Assembly (NCBI RefSeq): GCF_040115645.1
Contig: NW_027096008.1
Location: 1,116,001-1,180,000, forward strand
Length of the DNA stretch: 64,000 bases
Direction of reading: 5' to 3'
Source: Euwallacea fornicatus
Lineage: Eukaryota > Arthropoda > Insecta > Coleoptera > Curculionidae
Of the stretch, positions 11,783 to 23,390 are shown in pieces (positions within the stretch are counted from its first letter, which is position 1; the number at the start of each line of letters is the position of its first letter). The position numbers and the translations under genes are program-made. The notes beneath the pieces were generated by a model. That model saw only the letters and a program-made list of their open reading frames with translations, was not told the origin of the DNA and searched no databases.

Positions 11783-14596
11783 GAGATCTTTAAAATGACA
11801 CAACAATTCATAATTGCATCTTGTTGAATTTCCAAGAAAAATAGTACTTTATGTGCACAAACACACAACTTTTGTGACTTTTCCAATTTTGAAGCTCGAT
11901 AACTTTGGCAAATGTGGACCAAATTTGTTAACCAAAGTGTCAAATTAATCAGCTCGACGAGATCTTTAAAATGGCACAACAATTCATAATTGCATCTTGT
12001 TGAATTTCCAAGAAAAATAGTACTTTATATGCTCAAACACACATATTTTGTGACTTTTCAAACTTTGAAGCTCGATAACTTTGGCAAATGTGGACCAAAT
12101 TTGTTAACCAAAGTGTCTAATTAATCAGCTCGACGAGATCTTTAAAATGGCACAACAATTCATAATTGCATCTTGTTGAATTTCCAAGAAAAATAGTACT
12201 TTATATGCTCAAACACACATATTTTGTGACTTTTCAAACTTTGAAGCTCGATAACTTTGGCAAATGTGGACCAAATTTGTTAACCAAAGTGTCTAATTAA
12301 TCAGCTCGACGAGATTTTGAATATGTCACAACACATCATGATTGCATCTTGTTGAATTTCCAAGAAAAATAGTACTTTATGTGCTCAAACACACATATTT
12401 TGTGACTTTTCAAACTTTGAAGCTCGATAACTTTGGCAAAAGTGGACCAAATTTGTTAACCAAAGTGTCAAATTAATCAGCTCGACGAGATCTTTAAAAT
12501 GACACAACAATTCATGATTGCATCTTGTTGAATTTCCAAGAAAAATAGTACTTTATGTGCTCAAACACACAACTTTTGTGACTTTTCAAACTTTGAAGCT
12601 CGATAGCTTCGGCAAATGAGGACCAAATTTGTTAAACAGAGTGTAAAATTAATCAGCTCGACGAGATTTTGAATATGTCATAAAACATCATGATTGCATC
12701 TTGTTGAATTTCCAAGAAAAATAGTACTTTATATGCTCAAACACACATATTTTGTGACTTTTCAAACTTTGAAGCTCGATAACTTTGGCAAATGTGGACC
12801 AAATTTGTTAACCAAAGTGTCTAATTAATCAGCTCGACGAGATCTTTAAAATGACACAACAATTCATAATTGCATCTTGTTGAATTTCCAAGAAAAATAG
12901 TACTTTATGTGCTCAAACACACATATTTTGTGACTTTTCAAACTTTGAAGCTCGATAGCTTCGGCAAATGAAGACCAAATTTGTTATACAAAGTGTCAAA
13001 TTAATCAGCTCGACGAGATTTTGAATATGTCACAACACATCATGATTGCATCTTGTTGAATTTCCAAGAAAAATAGTACTTTATGTGCTCAAACACACAA
13101 CTTTTGTGACTTTTCAAACTTTGAAGCTCGATAGCTTCGGCAAATGAAGACCAAATTTGTTAAACAAAGTGTCAAATTAATCAGCTCGACAAGGTTATGA
13201 AGATGTCACAACACACCATGATTACATCTTGTTGAACTTCCAAGAAAAATAGTACTTTATGTGCTCAAACACACAACTTTTGTGACTTTTCAAACTTTGA
13301 AGCTCGATAGCTTCGGCAAATGAAGACCAAATTTGTTAAACAAAGTGTCAAATTAATCAGCTCGACAAGGTTATGAAGATGTCACAACACACCATAATTG
13401 CATCTTGTTGAATTTCCAAGAAAAATAGTACTTTATATGCTCAAACACACATATTTTGTGACTTTTCAAACTTTGAAGCTCGATAACTTTGGCAAAAGTG
13501 GACCAAATTTGTTAACCAAAGTGTCAAATTAATCAGCTCGACGAGATCTTTAAAATGACACAACAATTCATGATTGCATCTTGTTGAATTTCCAAGAAAA
13601 ATAGTACTTTATGTGCTCAAACACACAACTTTTGTGACTTTTCAAACTTTGAAGCTCGATAGCTTCGGCAAATGAAGACCAAATTTGTTAAACAAAGTGT
13701 CAAATTAATCAGCTCGACAAGGTTATGAAGATGTCACAACACACCATGATTACATCTTATTGAACTTCCAAGAAAAATAGTACTTTATGTGCTCAAACAC
13801 ACAACTTTTGTGACTTTTCAAACTTTGAAGCTCGATAGCTTCGGCAAATGAAGACCAAATTTGTTAAACAAAGTGTCAAATTAATCAGCTCGACAAGGTT
13901 ATGAAGATGTCACAACACACCATGATTACATCTTGTTGAACTTCCAAGAAAAATAGTACTTTATATGCTCAAACACACAACTTTTGTGTCTTTTCAAACT
14001 TTGAAGCTCGATAGCTTCGGCAAATGAAGACCAAATTTGTTAAACAAAGTGTCAAATTAATCAGCTCGACGAGATTTTGAATATGTCACAACACATCATG
14101 ATTGCATCTTATTGAATTTCCAAGAAAAATAGTACTTTATGTGCTCAAACACACAACTTGTGTGACTTCAAATTTTGAAGCTCGATAGCTTCGGCAAATG
14201 AAGACCAACTTTGTTAAACAAAGTGTCAAATTAATTAGCTCGACGAGATTTTGAATATGTCCCAACACATCATGATTGCATCTTGTTGAATTTCCAAGAA
14301 AAATAGTACTTTATGTGCTCAAACACACATATTTTGTGACTTTTCAAACTTTGAAGCTCGATAACTTCGGCAAATGTGGACCAAAGTTCTTAAACAAAGT
14401 GTCAAATTAATCAGCTCATCGAGATTTTGAAGATGTCACAAAACATCATGATTGCATCTTATTGAATTTCCAAGAAAAATAGTACTTTATATGCTCAAAC
14501 ACACATATTTTGTGACTTTTCAAACTTTGAAGCTCGATAACTTTGGCAAATGTGGACCAAATTTGTTAACCAAAGTGTCAAATTAATCAGCTCGAC
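11783..14596. repeat. Region A HOR unit 4, 16 monomers, rearranged
   Basis: Length matches the canonical 2814 bp, but the composition differs: a T head replaces R at 12311, and a G/R chimera at 13367 with an R copy at 13543 splits the G run. Equal length with different order argues for compensating exchanges or conversion rather than simple duplication. Two copies carry TCTTATTGAATTTCC (near 14107 and 14458). Confidence 0.91.
13367..13542. repeat. G/R chimeric monomer
   Basis: Opens as G class (AAGGTTATGAAGATG... ACACACC) and switches near position 27 to R class (ATAATTGCATC), with an R-type tail of ATATGCTC, ATATTTTG and AAAAGTGGACC. Length is unchanged at 176 bp, so the switch was in register. 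It interrupts the expected run of G monomers in its HOR unit. Confidence 0.88.
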
Positions 14597-17500
14597 GAGA
14601 TCTTTAAAATGACACAACAATTCATAATTGCATCTTGTTGAATTTCCAAGAAAAATAGTACTTTATGTGCACAAACACACAACTTTTGTGACTTTTCCAA
14701 TTTTGAAGCTCGATAACTTTGGCAAATGTGGACCAAATTTGTTAACCAAAGTGTCAAATTAATCAGCTCGACGAGATCTTTAAAATGGTACAACAATTCA
14801 TAATTGCATCTTGTTGAATTTCCAAGAAAAATAGTACTTTATATGCTCAAACACACATATTTTGTGACTTTTCAAACTTTGAAGCTCGATAACTTTGGCA
14901 AATGTGGACCAAATTTGTTAACCAAAGTGTCTAATTAATCAGCTCGACGAGATCTTTAAAATGGCACAACAATTCATAATTGCATCTTGTTGAATTTCCA
15001 AGAAAAATAGTACTTTATATGCTCAAACACACATATTTTGTGACTTTTCAAACTTTGAAGCTCGATAACTTTGGCAAATGTGGACCAGATTTGTTAACCA
15101 AAGTGTCTAATTAATCAGCTCGACGAGATTTTGAATATGTCACAACACATCATGATTGCATCTTGTTGAATTTCCAAGAAAAATAGTACTTTATGTGCTC
15201 AAACACACATATTTTGTGACTTTTCAAACTTTGAAGCTCGATAACTTTGGCAAAAGTGGACCAAATTTGTTAACCAAAGTGTCAAATTAATCAGCTCGAC
15301 GAGATCTTTAAAATGACACAACAATTCATGATTGCATCTTGTTGAATTTCCAAGAAAAATAGTACTTTATGTGCTCAAACACACAACTTTTGTGACTTTT
15401 CAAACTTTGAAGCTCGATAGCTTCGGCAAATGAGGACCAAATTTGTTAAACAGAGTGTAAAATTAATCAGCTCGACGAGATTTTGAATATGTCACAAAAC
15501 ATCATGATTGCATCTTGTTGAATTTCCAAGAAAAATAGTACTTTATATGCTCAAACACACATATTTTGTGACTTTTCAAACTTTGAAGCTCGATAACTTT
15601 GGCAAATGTGGACCAAATTTGTTAACCAAAGTGTCTAATTAATCAGCTCGACGAGATCTTTAAAATGACACAACAATTCATAATTGCATCTTGTTGAATT
15701 TCCAAGAAAAATAGTACTTTATGTGCTCAAACACACATATTTTGTGACTTATCAAACTTTGAAGCTCGATAGCTTCGGCAAATGAAGACCAAATTTGTTA
15801 TACAAAGTGTCAAATTAATCAGCTCGACGAGATTTTGAATATGTCACAACACATCATGATTGCATCTTGTTGAATTTCCAAGAAAAATAGTACTTTATGT
15901 GCTCAAACACACAACTTTTGTGACTTTTCAAACTTTGAAGCTCGATAGCTTCGGCAAATGAAGACCAAATTTGTTAAACAAAGTGTCAAATTAATCAGCT
16001 CGACAAGGTTATGAAGATGTCACAACACACCATGATTACATCTTGTTGAACTTCCAAGAAAAATAGTACTTTATGTGCTCAAACACACAACTTTTGTGAC
16101 TTTTCAAACTTTGAAGCTCGATAGCTTCGGCAAATGAAGACCAAATTTGTTAAACAAAGTGTCAAATTAATCAGCTCGACAAGGTTATGAAGATGTCACA
16201 ACACACCATGATTACATCTTGTTGAACTTCCAAGAAAAATAGTACTTTATATGCTCAAACACACAACTTTTGTGTCTTTTCAAACTTTGAAGCTCGATAG
16301 CTTCGGCAAATGAAGACCAAATTTGTTAAACAAAGTGTCAAATTAATCAGCTCGACAAGGTTATGAAGATGTCACAACACACCATGATTACATCTTGTTG
16401 AACTTCCAAGAAAAATAGTACTTTATATGCTCAAACACACAACTTTTGTGTCTTTTCAAACTTTGAAGCTCGATAGCTTCGGCAAATGAAGACCAAATTT
16501 GTTAAACAAAGTGTCAAATTAATCAGCTCGACGAGATTTTGAATATGTCACAACACATCATGATTGCATCTTGTTGAATTTCCAAGAAAAATAGTACTTT
16601 ATGTGCTCAAACACACAACTTGTGTGACTTCAAATTTTGAAGCTCGATAGCTTCGGCAAATGAAGACCAACTTTGTTAAACAAAGTGTCAAATTAATTAG
16701 CTCGACGAGATTTTGAATATGTCCCAACACATCATGATTGCATCTTGTTGAATTTCCAAGAAAAATAGTACTTTATGTGCTCAAACACACATATTTTGTG
16801 ACTTTTCAAACTTTGAAGCTCGATAACTTCGGCAAATGTGGACCAAAGTTCTTAAACAAAGTGTCAAATTAATCAGCTCATCGAGATTTTGAAGATGTCA
16901 CAAAACATCATGATTGCATCTTGTTGAATTTCCAAGAAAAATAGTACTTTATATGCTCAAACACACATATTTTGTGACTTTTCAAACTTTGAAGCTCGAT
17001 GACTTTGGCAAATGTGGACCAAATTTGTTAACCAAAGTGTCTAATTAATCAGCTCGACGAGATCTTTAAAATGGCACAACAATTCATAATTGCATCTTGT
17101 TGAATTTCCAAGAAAAATAGTACTTTATATGCTCAAACACACATATTTTGTGACTTTTCAAAATTTGAAGCTCGATAACTTTGGCAAATGTGGACCAAAT
17201 TTGTTAACCAAAGTGTCTAATTAATCAGCTCGACGAGATCTTTAAAATGGCACAACAATTCATGATTGCATCTTGTTGAATTTCAAAGAAAAATAGTACT
17301 TTATGTGCTCAAACACACAACTTTTGTGACTTTTCAAACTTTGAAGCTCGATAGCTTCGGCAAATGAAGACCAAATTTGTTAAACAAAGTGTCAAATTAA
17401 TCAGCTCGACAAGGTTATGAAGATGTCACAACACACCATGATTACATCTTGTTGAACTTCCAAGAAAAATAGTACTTTATATGCTCAAACACACAACTTT

Positions 17501-17936
17501 TGTGACTTTTCAAACTTTGAAGCTCGATAGCTTCGGCAAATGAAGACCAAATTTGTTAAACAAAGTGTCAAATTAATCAGCTCGACGAGATTTTGAATAT
17601 GTCACAACACATCATGATTGCATCTTGTTGAATTTCCAAGAAAAATAGTACTTTATGTGCTCAAACACACAACTTGTGTGACTTCAAATTTTGAAGCTCG
17701 ATAGCTTCGGCAAATGAAGACCAACTTTGTTAAACAAAGTGTCAAATTAATTAGCTCGACGAGATTTTGAATATGTCCCAACACATCATGATTGCATCTT
17801 GTTGAATTTCCAAGAAAAATAGTACTTTATGTGCTCAAACACACATATTTTGTGACTTTTCAAACTTTGAAGCTCGATAACTTTGGCAAATGTGGACCAA
17901 ATTTGTTAACCAAAGTGTCAAATTAATCAGCTCGAC
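14597..17936. repeat. Region A HOR unit 5, 19 monomers, 3340 bp
   Basis: Contains two terminal modules: G-G-G-short-C-S ends near 17058, then R, R, G, short and C follow before the next marker. The second module lacks S. This is the expected product of an unequal exchange that duplicated the end of the unit. The length is 19 x 176 - 4, because two short monomers are present. Confidence 0.91.
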
Positions 17937-18115
17937 GAGATCTTTAAAATGACACAACAATTCATAATTGCATCTTGTTGAATTTTCAGGAAAAAAAATA
18001 GTACTTTATGTGCACAAACACACAACTTTTGTGACTTTTCCAATTTTGAAGCTCGATAACTTTGGCAAATGTGGACCAAATTTGTTAACCAAAGTGTCAA
18101 ATTAATCAGCTCGAC
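17937..18115. repeat. 179-bp monomer with +3 insertion (copy 1)
   Basis: The core reads TTTTCAGGAAAAAAAATAG where other monomers have TTTCCAAGAAAAATAG, a net gain of 3 bp in the A-run. It also carries GTGCACAAAC and CCAATTTTG. The same rare combination recurs 2815 bp downstream at 20752, marking a recent duplication of the whole HOR unit. Confidence 0.95.
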
Positions 18116-19697
18116 GAGATCTTTAAAATGGCACAACAATTCATAATTGCATCTTGTTGAATTTCCAAGAAAAATAGTACTTTATATGCTCAAACACACA
18201 TATTTTGTGACTTTTCAAACTTTGAAGCTCGATAACTTTGGCAAATGTGGACCAAATTTGTTAACCAAAGTGTCTAATTAATCAGCTCGACGAGATTTTG
18301 AATATGTCACAACACATCATGATTGCATCTTGTTGAATTTCCAAGAAAAATAGTACTTTATGTGCTCAAACACACATATTTTGTGACTTTTCAAACTTTG
18401 AACCTCGATAACTTTGGCAAAAGTGGACCAAATTTGTTAACCAAAGTGTCAAATTAATCAGCTCGACGAGATCTTTAAAATGACACAACAATTCATGATT
18501 GCATCTTGTTGAATTTCCAAGAAAAATAGTACTTTATGTGCTCAAACACACAACTTTTGTGACTTTTCAAACTTTGAAGCTCGATAGCTTCGGCAAATGA
18601 GGACCAAATTTGTTAAACAGAGTGTAAAATTAATCAGCTCGACGAGATTTTGAATATGTCACAAAACATCATGATTGCATCTTGTTGAATTTCCAAGAAA
18701 AATAGTACTTTATATGCTCAAACACACATATTTTGTGACTTTTCAAACTTTGAAGCTCGATAACTTTGGCAAATGTGGACCAAATTTGTTAACCAAAGTG
18801 TCTAATTAATCAGCTCGACGAGATTTTGAATATGTCACAACACATCATGATTGCATCTTGTTGAACTTCCAAGAAAAATAGTACTTTATGTGCTCAAACA
18901 CTAAACTTGTGTGACTTCAAATTTTGAAGCTCGATAGCTTCGGCATATGAAGACCAACTTTGTTAAACAAAGTGTCAAATTAATTAGCTCGACGAGATTT
19001 TGAATATGTCCCAACACATCATGATTGCATCTTGTTGAATTTCCAAGAAAAATAGTACTTTATGTGCTTAAACACACATATTTTGTGACTTTTCAAACTT
19101 TGAAGCTCGATAACTTCGGCAAATGTGGACCAAAGTTCTTAAACAAAGTGTCAAATTAATCAGCTCATCGAGATTTTGAAGATGTCACAAAACATCATGA
19201 TTGCATCTTGTTGAATTTCCAAGAAAAATAGTACTTTATGTGCTCAAACACACAACTTTTGTGACTTTTCAAACTTTGAAGCTCGATAGCTTCGGCAAAT
19301 GAGGACCAAATTTGTTAAACAGAGTGTCAAATTAATCAGCTCGACGAGATTTTGAATATGTCACAACACATCATGATTGCATCTTGTTGAATTTCCAAGA
19401 AAAATAGTACTTTATGTGCTCAAACACACAACTTTTGTGACTTTTCAAACTTTGAAGCTCGATAGCTTCGGCAAATGAAGACCAAATTTGTTAAACAAAG
19501 TGTCAAATTAATCAGCTCGACAAGGTTATGAAGATGTCACAACACACCATGATTACATCTTGTTGAACTTCCAAGAAAAATAGTACTTTATGTGCTCAAA
19601 CACACAACTTTTGTGACTTTTCAAACTTTGAAGCTCGATAGCTTCGGCAAATGAAGACCAAATTTGTTAAACAAAGTGTCAAATTAATCAGCTCGAC

Positions 19698-19873
19698 AAG
19701 GTTATGAAGATGTCACAACAATTCATGATTGCATCTTGTTGAATTTCAAAGAAAAATAGTACTTTATGTGCTCAAACACACAACTTTTGTGACTTTTCAA
19801 ACTTTGAAGCTCGATAGCTTCGGCAAATGAAGACCAAATTTGTTAAACAAAGTGTCAAATTAATCAGCTCGAC
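19698..19873. repeat. G/R chimeric monomer
   Basis: G-class start (AAGGTTATGAAGATGTCACA) joined to the R-class segment ACAATTCATGATTGCATC. It shares the rare core change TTTCAAAGAAAAATAG with the monomer at 17235, which points to that monomer or a sister as the donor of the right part. Confidence 0.87.
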
Positions 19874-20751
19874 AAGGTTATGAAGATGTCACAACACACC
19901 ATGATTACATCTTGTTGAACTTCCAAGAAAAATAGTACTTTATGTGCTCAAACACACAACTTTTGTGACTTTTCAAACTTTGAAGCTCGATAGCTTCGGC
20001 AAATGAAGACCAAATTTGTTAAACAAAGTGTCAAATTAATCAGCTCGACAAGGTTATGAAGATGTCACAACACACCATGATTACATCTTGTTGAACTTCC
20101 AAGAAAAATAGTACTTTATATGCTCAAACACACAACTTTTGTGACTTTTCAAACTTTGAAGCTCGATAGCTTCGGCAAATGAAGACCAAATTTGTTAAAC
20201 AAAGTGTCAAATTAATCAGCTCGACAAGGTTATGAAGATGTCACAACACACCATGATTACATCTTGTTGAACTTCCAAGAAAAATAGTACTTTATATGCT
20301 CAAACACACAACTTTTGTGACTTTTCAAACTTTGAAGCTCGATAGCTTCGGCAAATGAAGACCAAATTTGTTAAACAAAGTGTCAAATTAATCAGCTCGA
20401 CGAGATTTTGAATATGTCACAACACATCATGATTGCATCTTGTTGAATTTCCAAGAAAAATAGTACTTTATGTGCTCAAACACACAACTTGTGTGACTTC
20501 AAATTTTGAAGCTCGATAGCTTCGGCAAATGAAGACCAACTTTGTTAAACAAAGTGTCAAATTAATTAGCTCGACGAGATTTTGAATATGTCCCAACACA
20601 TCATGATTGCATCTTGTTGAATTTCCAAGAAAAATAGTACTTTATGTGCTCAAACACACATATTTTGTGACTTTTCAAACTTTGAAGCTCGATAACTTTG
20701 GCAAATGTGGACCAAATTTGTTAACCAAAGTGTCAAATTAATCAGCTCGAC

Positions 20752-20930
20752 GAGATCTTTAAAATGACACAACAATTCATAATTGCATCTTGTTGAATTT
20801 TCAGGAAAAAAAATAGTACTTTATGTGCACAAACACACAACTTTTGTGACTTTTCCAATTTTGAAGCTCGATAACTTTGGCAAATGTGGACCAAATTTGT
20901 TAACCAAAGTGTCAAATTAATCAGCTCGAC
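20752..20930. repeat. 179-bp monomer with +3 insertion (copy 2)
   Basis: Second copy of the 179-bp monomer seen at 17937, with the same TTTTCAGG change and extended A-run. Its right-hand neighbours also share private changes with the first copy, including GAACCTCGATAAC and CACTAAACTTG. Confidence 0.95.
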
Positions 20931-22160
20931 GAGATCTTTAAAATGGCACAACAATTCATAATTGCATCTTGTTGAATTTCCAAGAAAAATAGTACTTTAT
21001 ATGCTCAAACACACATATTTTGTGACTTTTCAAACTTTGAAGCTCGATAACTTTGGCAAATGTGGACCAAATTTGTTAACCAAAGTGTCTAATTAATCAG
21101 CTCGACGAGATTTTGAATATGTCACAACACATCATGATTGCATCTTGTTGAATTTCCAAGAAAAATAGTACTTTATGTGCTCAAACACACATATTTTGTG
21201 ACTTTTCAAACTTTGAACCTCGATAACTTTGGCAAAAGTGGACCAAATTTGTTAACCAAAGTGTCAAATTAATCAGCTCGACGAGATCTTTAAAATGACA
21301 CAACAATTCATGATTGCATCTTGTTGAATTTCCAAGAAAAATAGTACTTTATGTGCTCAAACACACAACTTTTGTGACTTTTCAAACTTTGAAGCTCGAT
21401 AGCTTCGGCAAATGAGGACCAAATTTGTTAAACAGAGTGTAAAATTAATCAGCTCGACGAGATTTTGAATATGTCACAAAACATCATGATTGCATCTTGT
21501 TGAATTTCCAAGAAAAATAGTACTTTATATGCTCAAACACACATATTTTGTGACTTTTCAAACTTTGAAGCTCGATAACTTTGGCAAATGTGGACCAAAT
21601 TTGTTAACCAAAGTGTCTAATTAATCAGCTCGACGAGATTTTGAATATGTCACAACACATCATGATTGCATCTTGTTGAACTTCCAAGAAAAATAGTACT
21701 TTATGTGCTCAAACACTAAACTTGTGTGACTTCAAATTTTGAAGCTCGATAGCTTCGGCATATGAAGACCAACTTTGTTAAACAAAGTGTCAAATTAATT
21801 AGCTCGACGAGATTTTGAATATGTCCCAACACATCATGATTGCATCTTGTTGAATTTCCAAGAAAAATAGTACTTTATGTGCTTAAACACACATATTTTG
21901 TGACTTTTCAAACTTTGAAGCTCGATAACTTCGGCAAATGTGGACCAAAGTTCTTAAACAAAGTGTCAAATTAATCAGCTCATCGAGATTTTGAAGATGT
22001 CACAAAACATCATGATTGCATCTTGTTGAATTTCCAAGAAAAATAGTACTTTATGTGCTCAAACACACAACTTTTGTGACTTTTCAAACTTTGAAGCTCG
22101 ATAGCTTCGGCAAATGAGGACCAAATTTGTTAAACAGAGTGTCAAATTAATCAGCTCGAC
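20752..22160. repeat. Region A HOR unit 7, partial (8 monomers)
   Basis: Near-copy of the left half of unit 6 (17937-19345), sharing the +3 core insertion, GAACCTCGATAAC and CACTAAACTTG. Collinearity ends in the next monomer, where TTGAACTTCC near 22204 replaces TTGAATTTCC near 19390. Rightwards the array changes to T-class monomers. This is the boundary between regions A and B. Confidence 0.9.
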
Positions 22161-22336
22161 GAGATTTTGAATATGTCACAACACATCATGATTGCATCTT
22201 GTTGAACTTCCAAGAAAAATAGTACTTTATGTGCTCAAACACACAACTTTTGTGACTTTTCAAACTTTGAAGCTCGATAGCTTCGGCAAATGAGGACCAA
22301 ATTTGTTAAACAGAGTGTAAAATTAATCAGCTCGAC

Positions 22337-22512
22337 GAGATTTTGAATATGTCACAACACATCATGATTGCATCTTGTTGAATTTCCAAGAAAAATAGTA
22401 CTTTATGTGCTCAAACACACAACTTTTGTGACTTTTCAAACTTTGAAGCTCGATAGCTTCGGCAAATGAAGACCAAATTTGTTAAACAAAGTGTCAAATT
22501 AATCAGCTCGAC
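22337..22512. repeat. T-class monomer (reference example)
   Basis: Representative 176-bp monomer of the class that dominates from about 22 kb to the right end. The head begins GAGATTTTGAATATGTCACA, followed by ACACATCATGATTGCATC. The central block holds CCAAGAAAAATAGTACTTTA at monomer positions 50-69. The tail contains the dyad GAAGCTCGATAGCTTC at positions 109-124 and ends in CAGCTCGAC. Main tail variants on this head are AACTTTTG or ATATTTTG at 85-92, CAAACTTTG or CCAATTTTG at 101-109, and ATGAAGACC, ATGAGGACC or ATGTGGACC near 130-138. The positions given here serve as the numbering for the other classes. Confidence 0.95.
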
Positions 22513-22864
22513 GAGATTTTGAATATGTCACAACACATCATGATTGCATCTTGTTGAATTTCCAAGAAAAATAGTACTTTATGTGCTCAAACACACATAT
22601 TTTGTGACTTTTCAAACTTTGAAGCTCGATAGCTTCGGCAAATGAGGACCAAATTTGTTAAACAGAGTGTAAAATTAATCAGCTCGACGAGATTTTGAAT
22701 ATGTCACAACACATCATGATTGCATCTTGTTGAATTTCCAAGAAAAATAGTACTTTATGAGCTCAAACACACAACTTTTGTGACTTTTCAAACTTTGAAG
22801 CTCGATAGCTTCGGCAAATGAGGACCAAATTTGTTAAACAGAGTGTAAAATTAATCAGCTCGAC

Positions 22865-23390
22865 GAGATTTTGAATATGTCACAACACATCATGATTGCA
22901 TCTTGTTGAATTTCCAAGAAAAATAGTACTTTATGTGCTCAAACACACAACTTTTGTGACTTTTAAAACTCTGAAGCTCGATAACTTTGGCAAATGTTGA
23001 CCAAATTTGTTACACAAAGTGTCAAAGTAATCACCTCAACGAGATTTTGAAGATGTCACAATACATCATGATTACATCTTGTTGAACTTCCAAGAAAAAT
23101 AGTACTTTATGTGCTCAAACACTAAACTTGTGTGACTTCAAATTTTGAAGCTCGATAGCTTCGGCATATGAAGACCAACTTTGTTAAACAAAGTGTCAAA
23201 TTAATTAGCTCGACGAGATTTTGAATATGTCCCAACACATCATGATTGCATCTTGTTGAATTTCCAAGAAAAATAGTACTTTATGTGCTTAAACACACAT
23301 ATTTTGTGACTTTTCAAACTTTGAAGCTCGATAACTTCGGCAAATGTGGACCAAAGTTCTTAAACAAAGTGTCAAATTAATCAGCTCATC
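22865..23390. repeat. Divergent cassette, copy 1 (hybrid first monomer)
   Basis: Three monomers: a T-headed copy with the divergent tail (TTTTAAAACTCTGAAG, ATGTTGACC, GTTACACAAAG, AGTAATCACCTCAAC), then a 174-bp monomer with CACAATACATC and GCATATGAAG, then C with GTGCTTAAAC. Later cassettes have an aacaagg G-type head in the first monomer, so this copy joins a T head to the same tail. Confidence 0.87.

Larger units (their letters stand above)
17937..20751. repeat. Region A HOR unit 6, 16 monomers, 2815 bp
   Basis: Opens with the 179-bp marker monomer. After the R and T copies it meets a derived short monomer (CACTAAACTTG, GCATATGAAG) near 18.9 kb, then C and S, then T, four G or G-headed copies, and a second short-C module near 20.5 kb. 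The left half is repeated almost unchanged from 20752. Length is 16 x 176 + 3 - 4. Confidence 0.92.
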
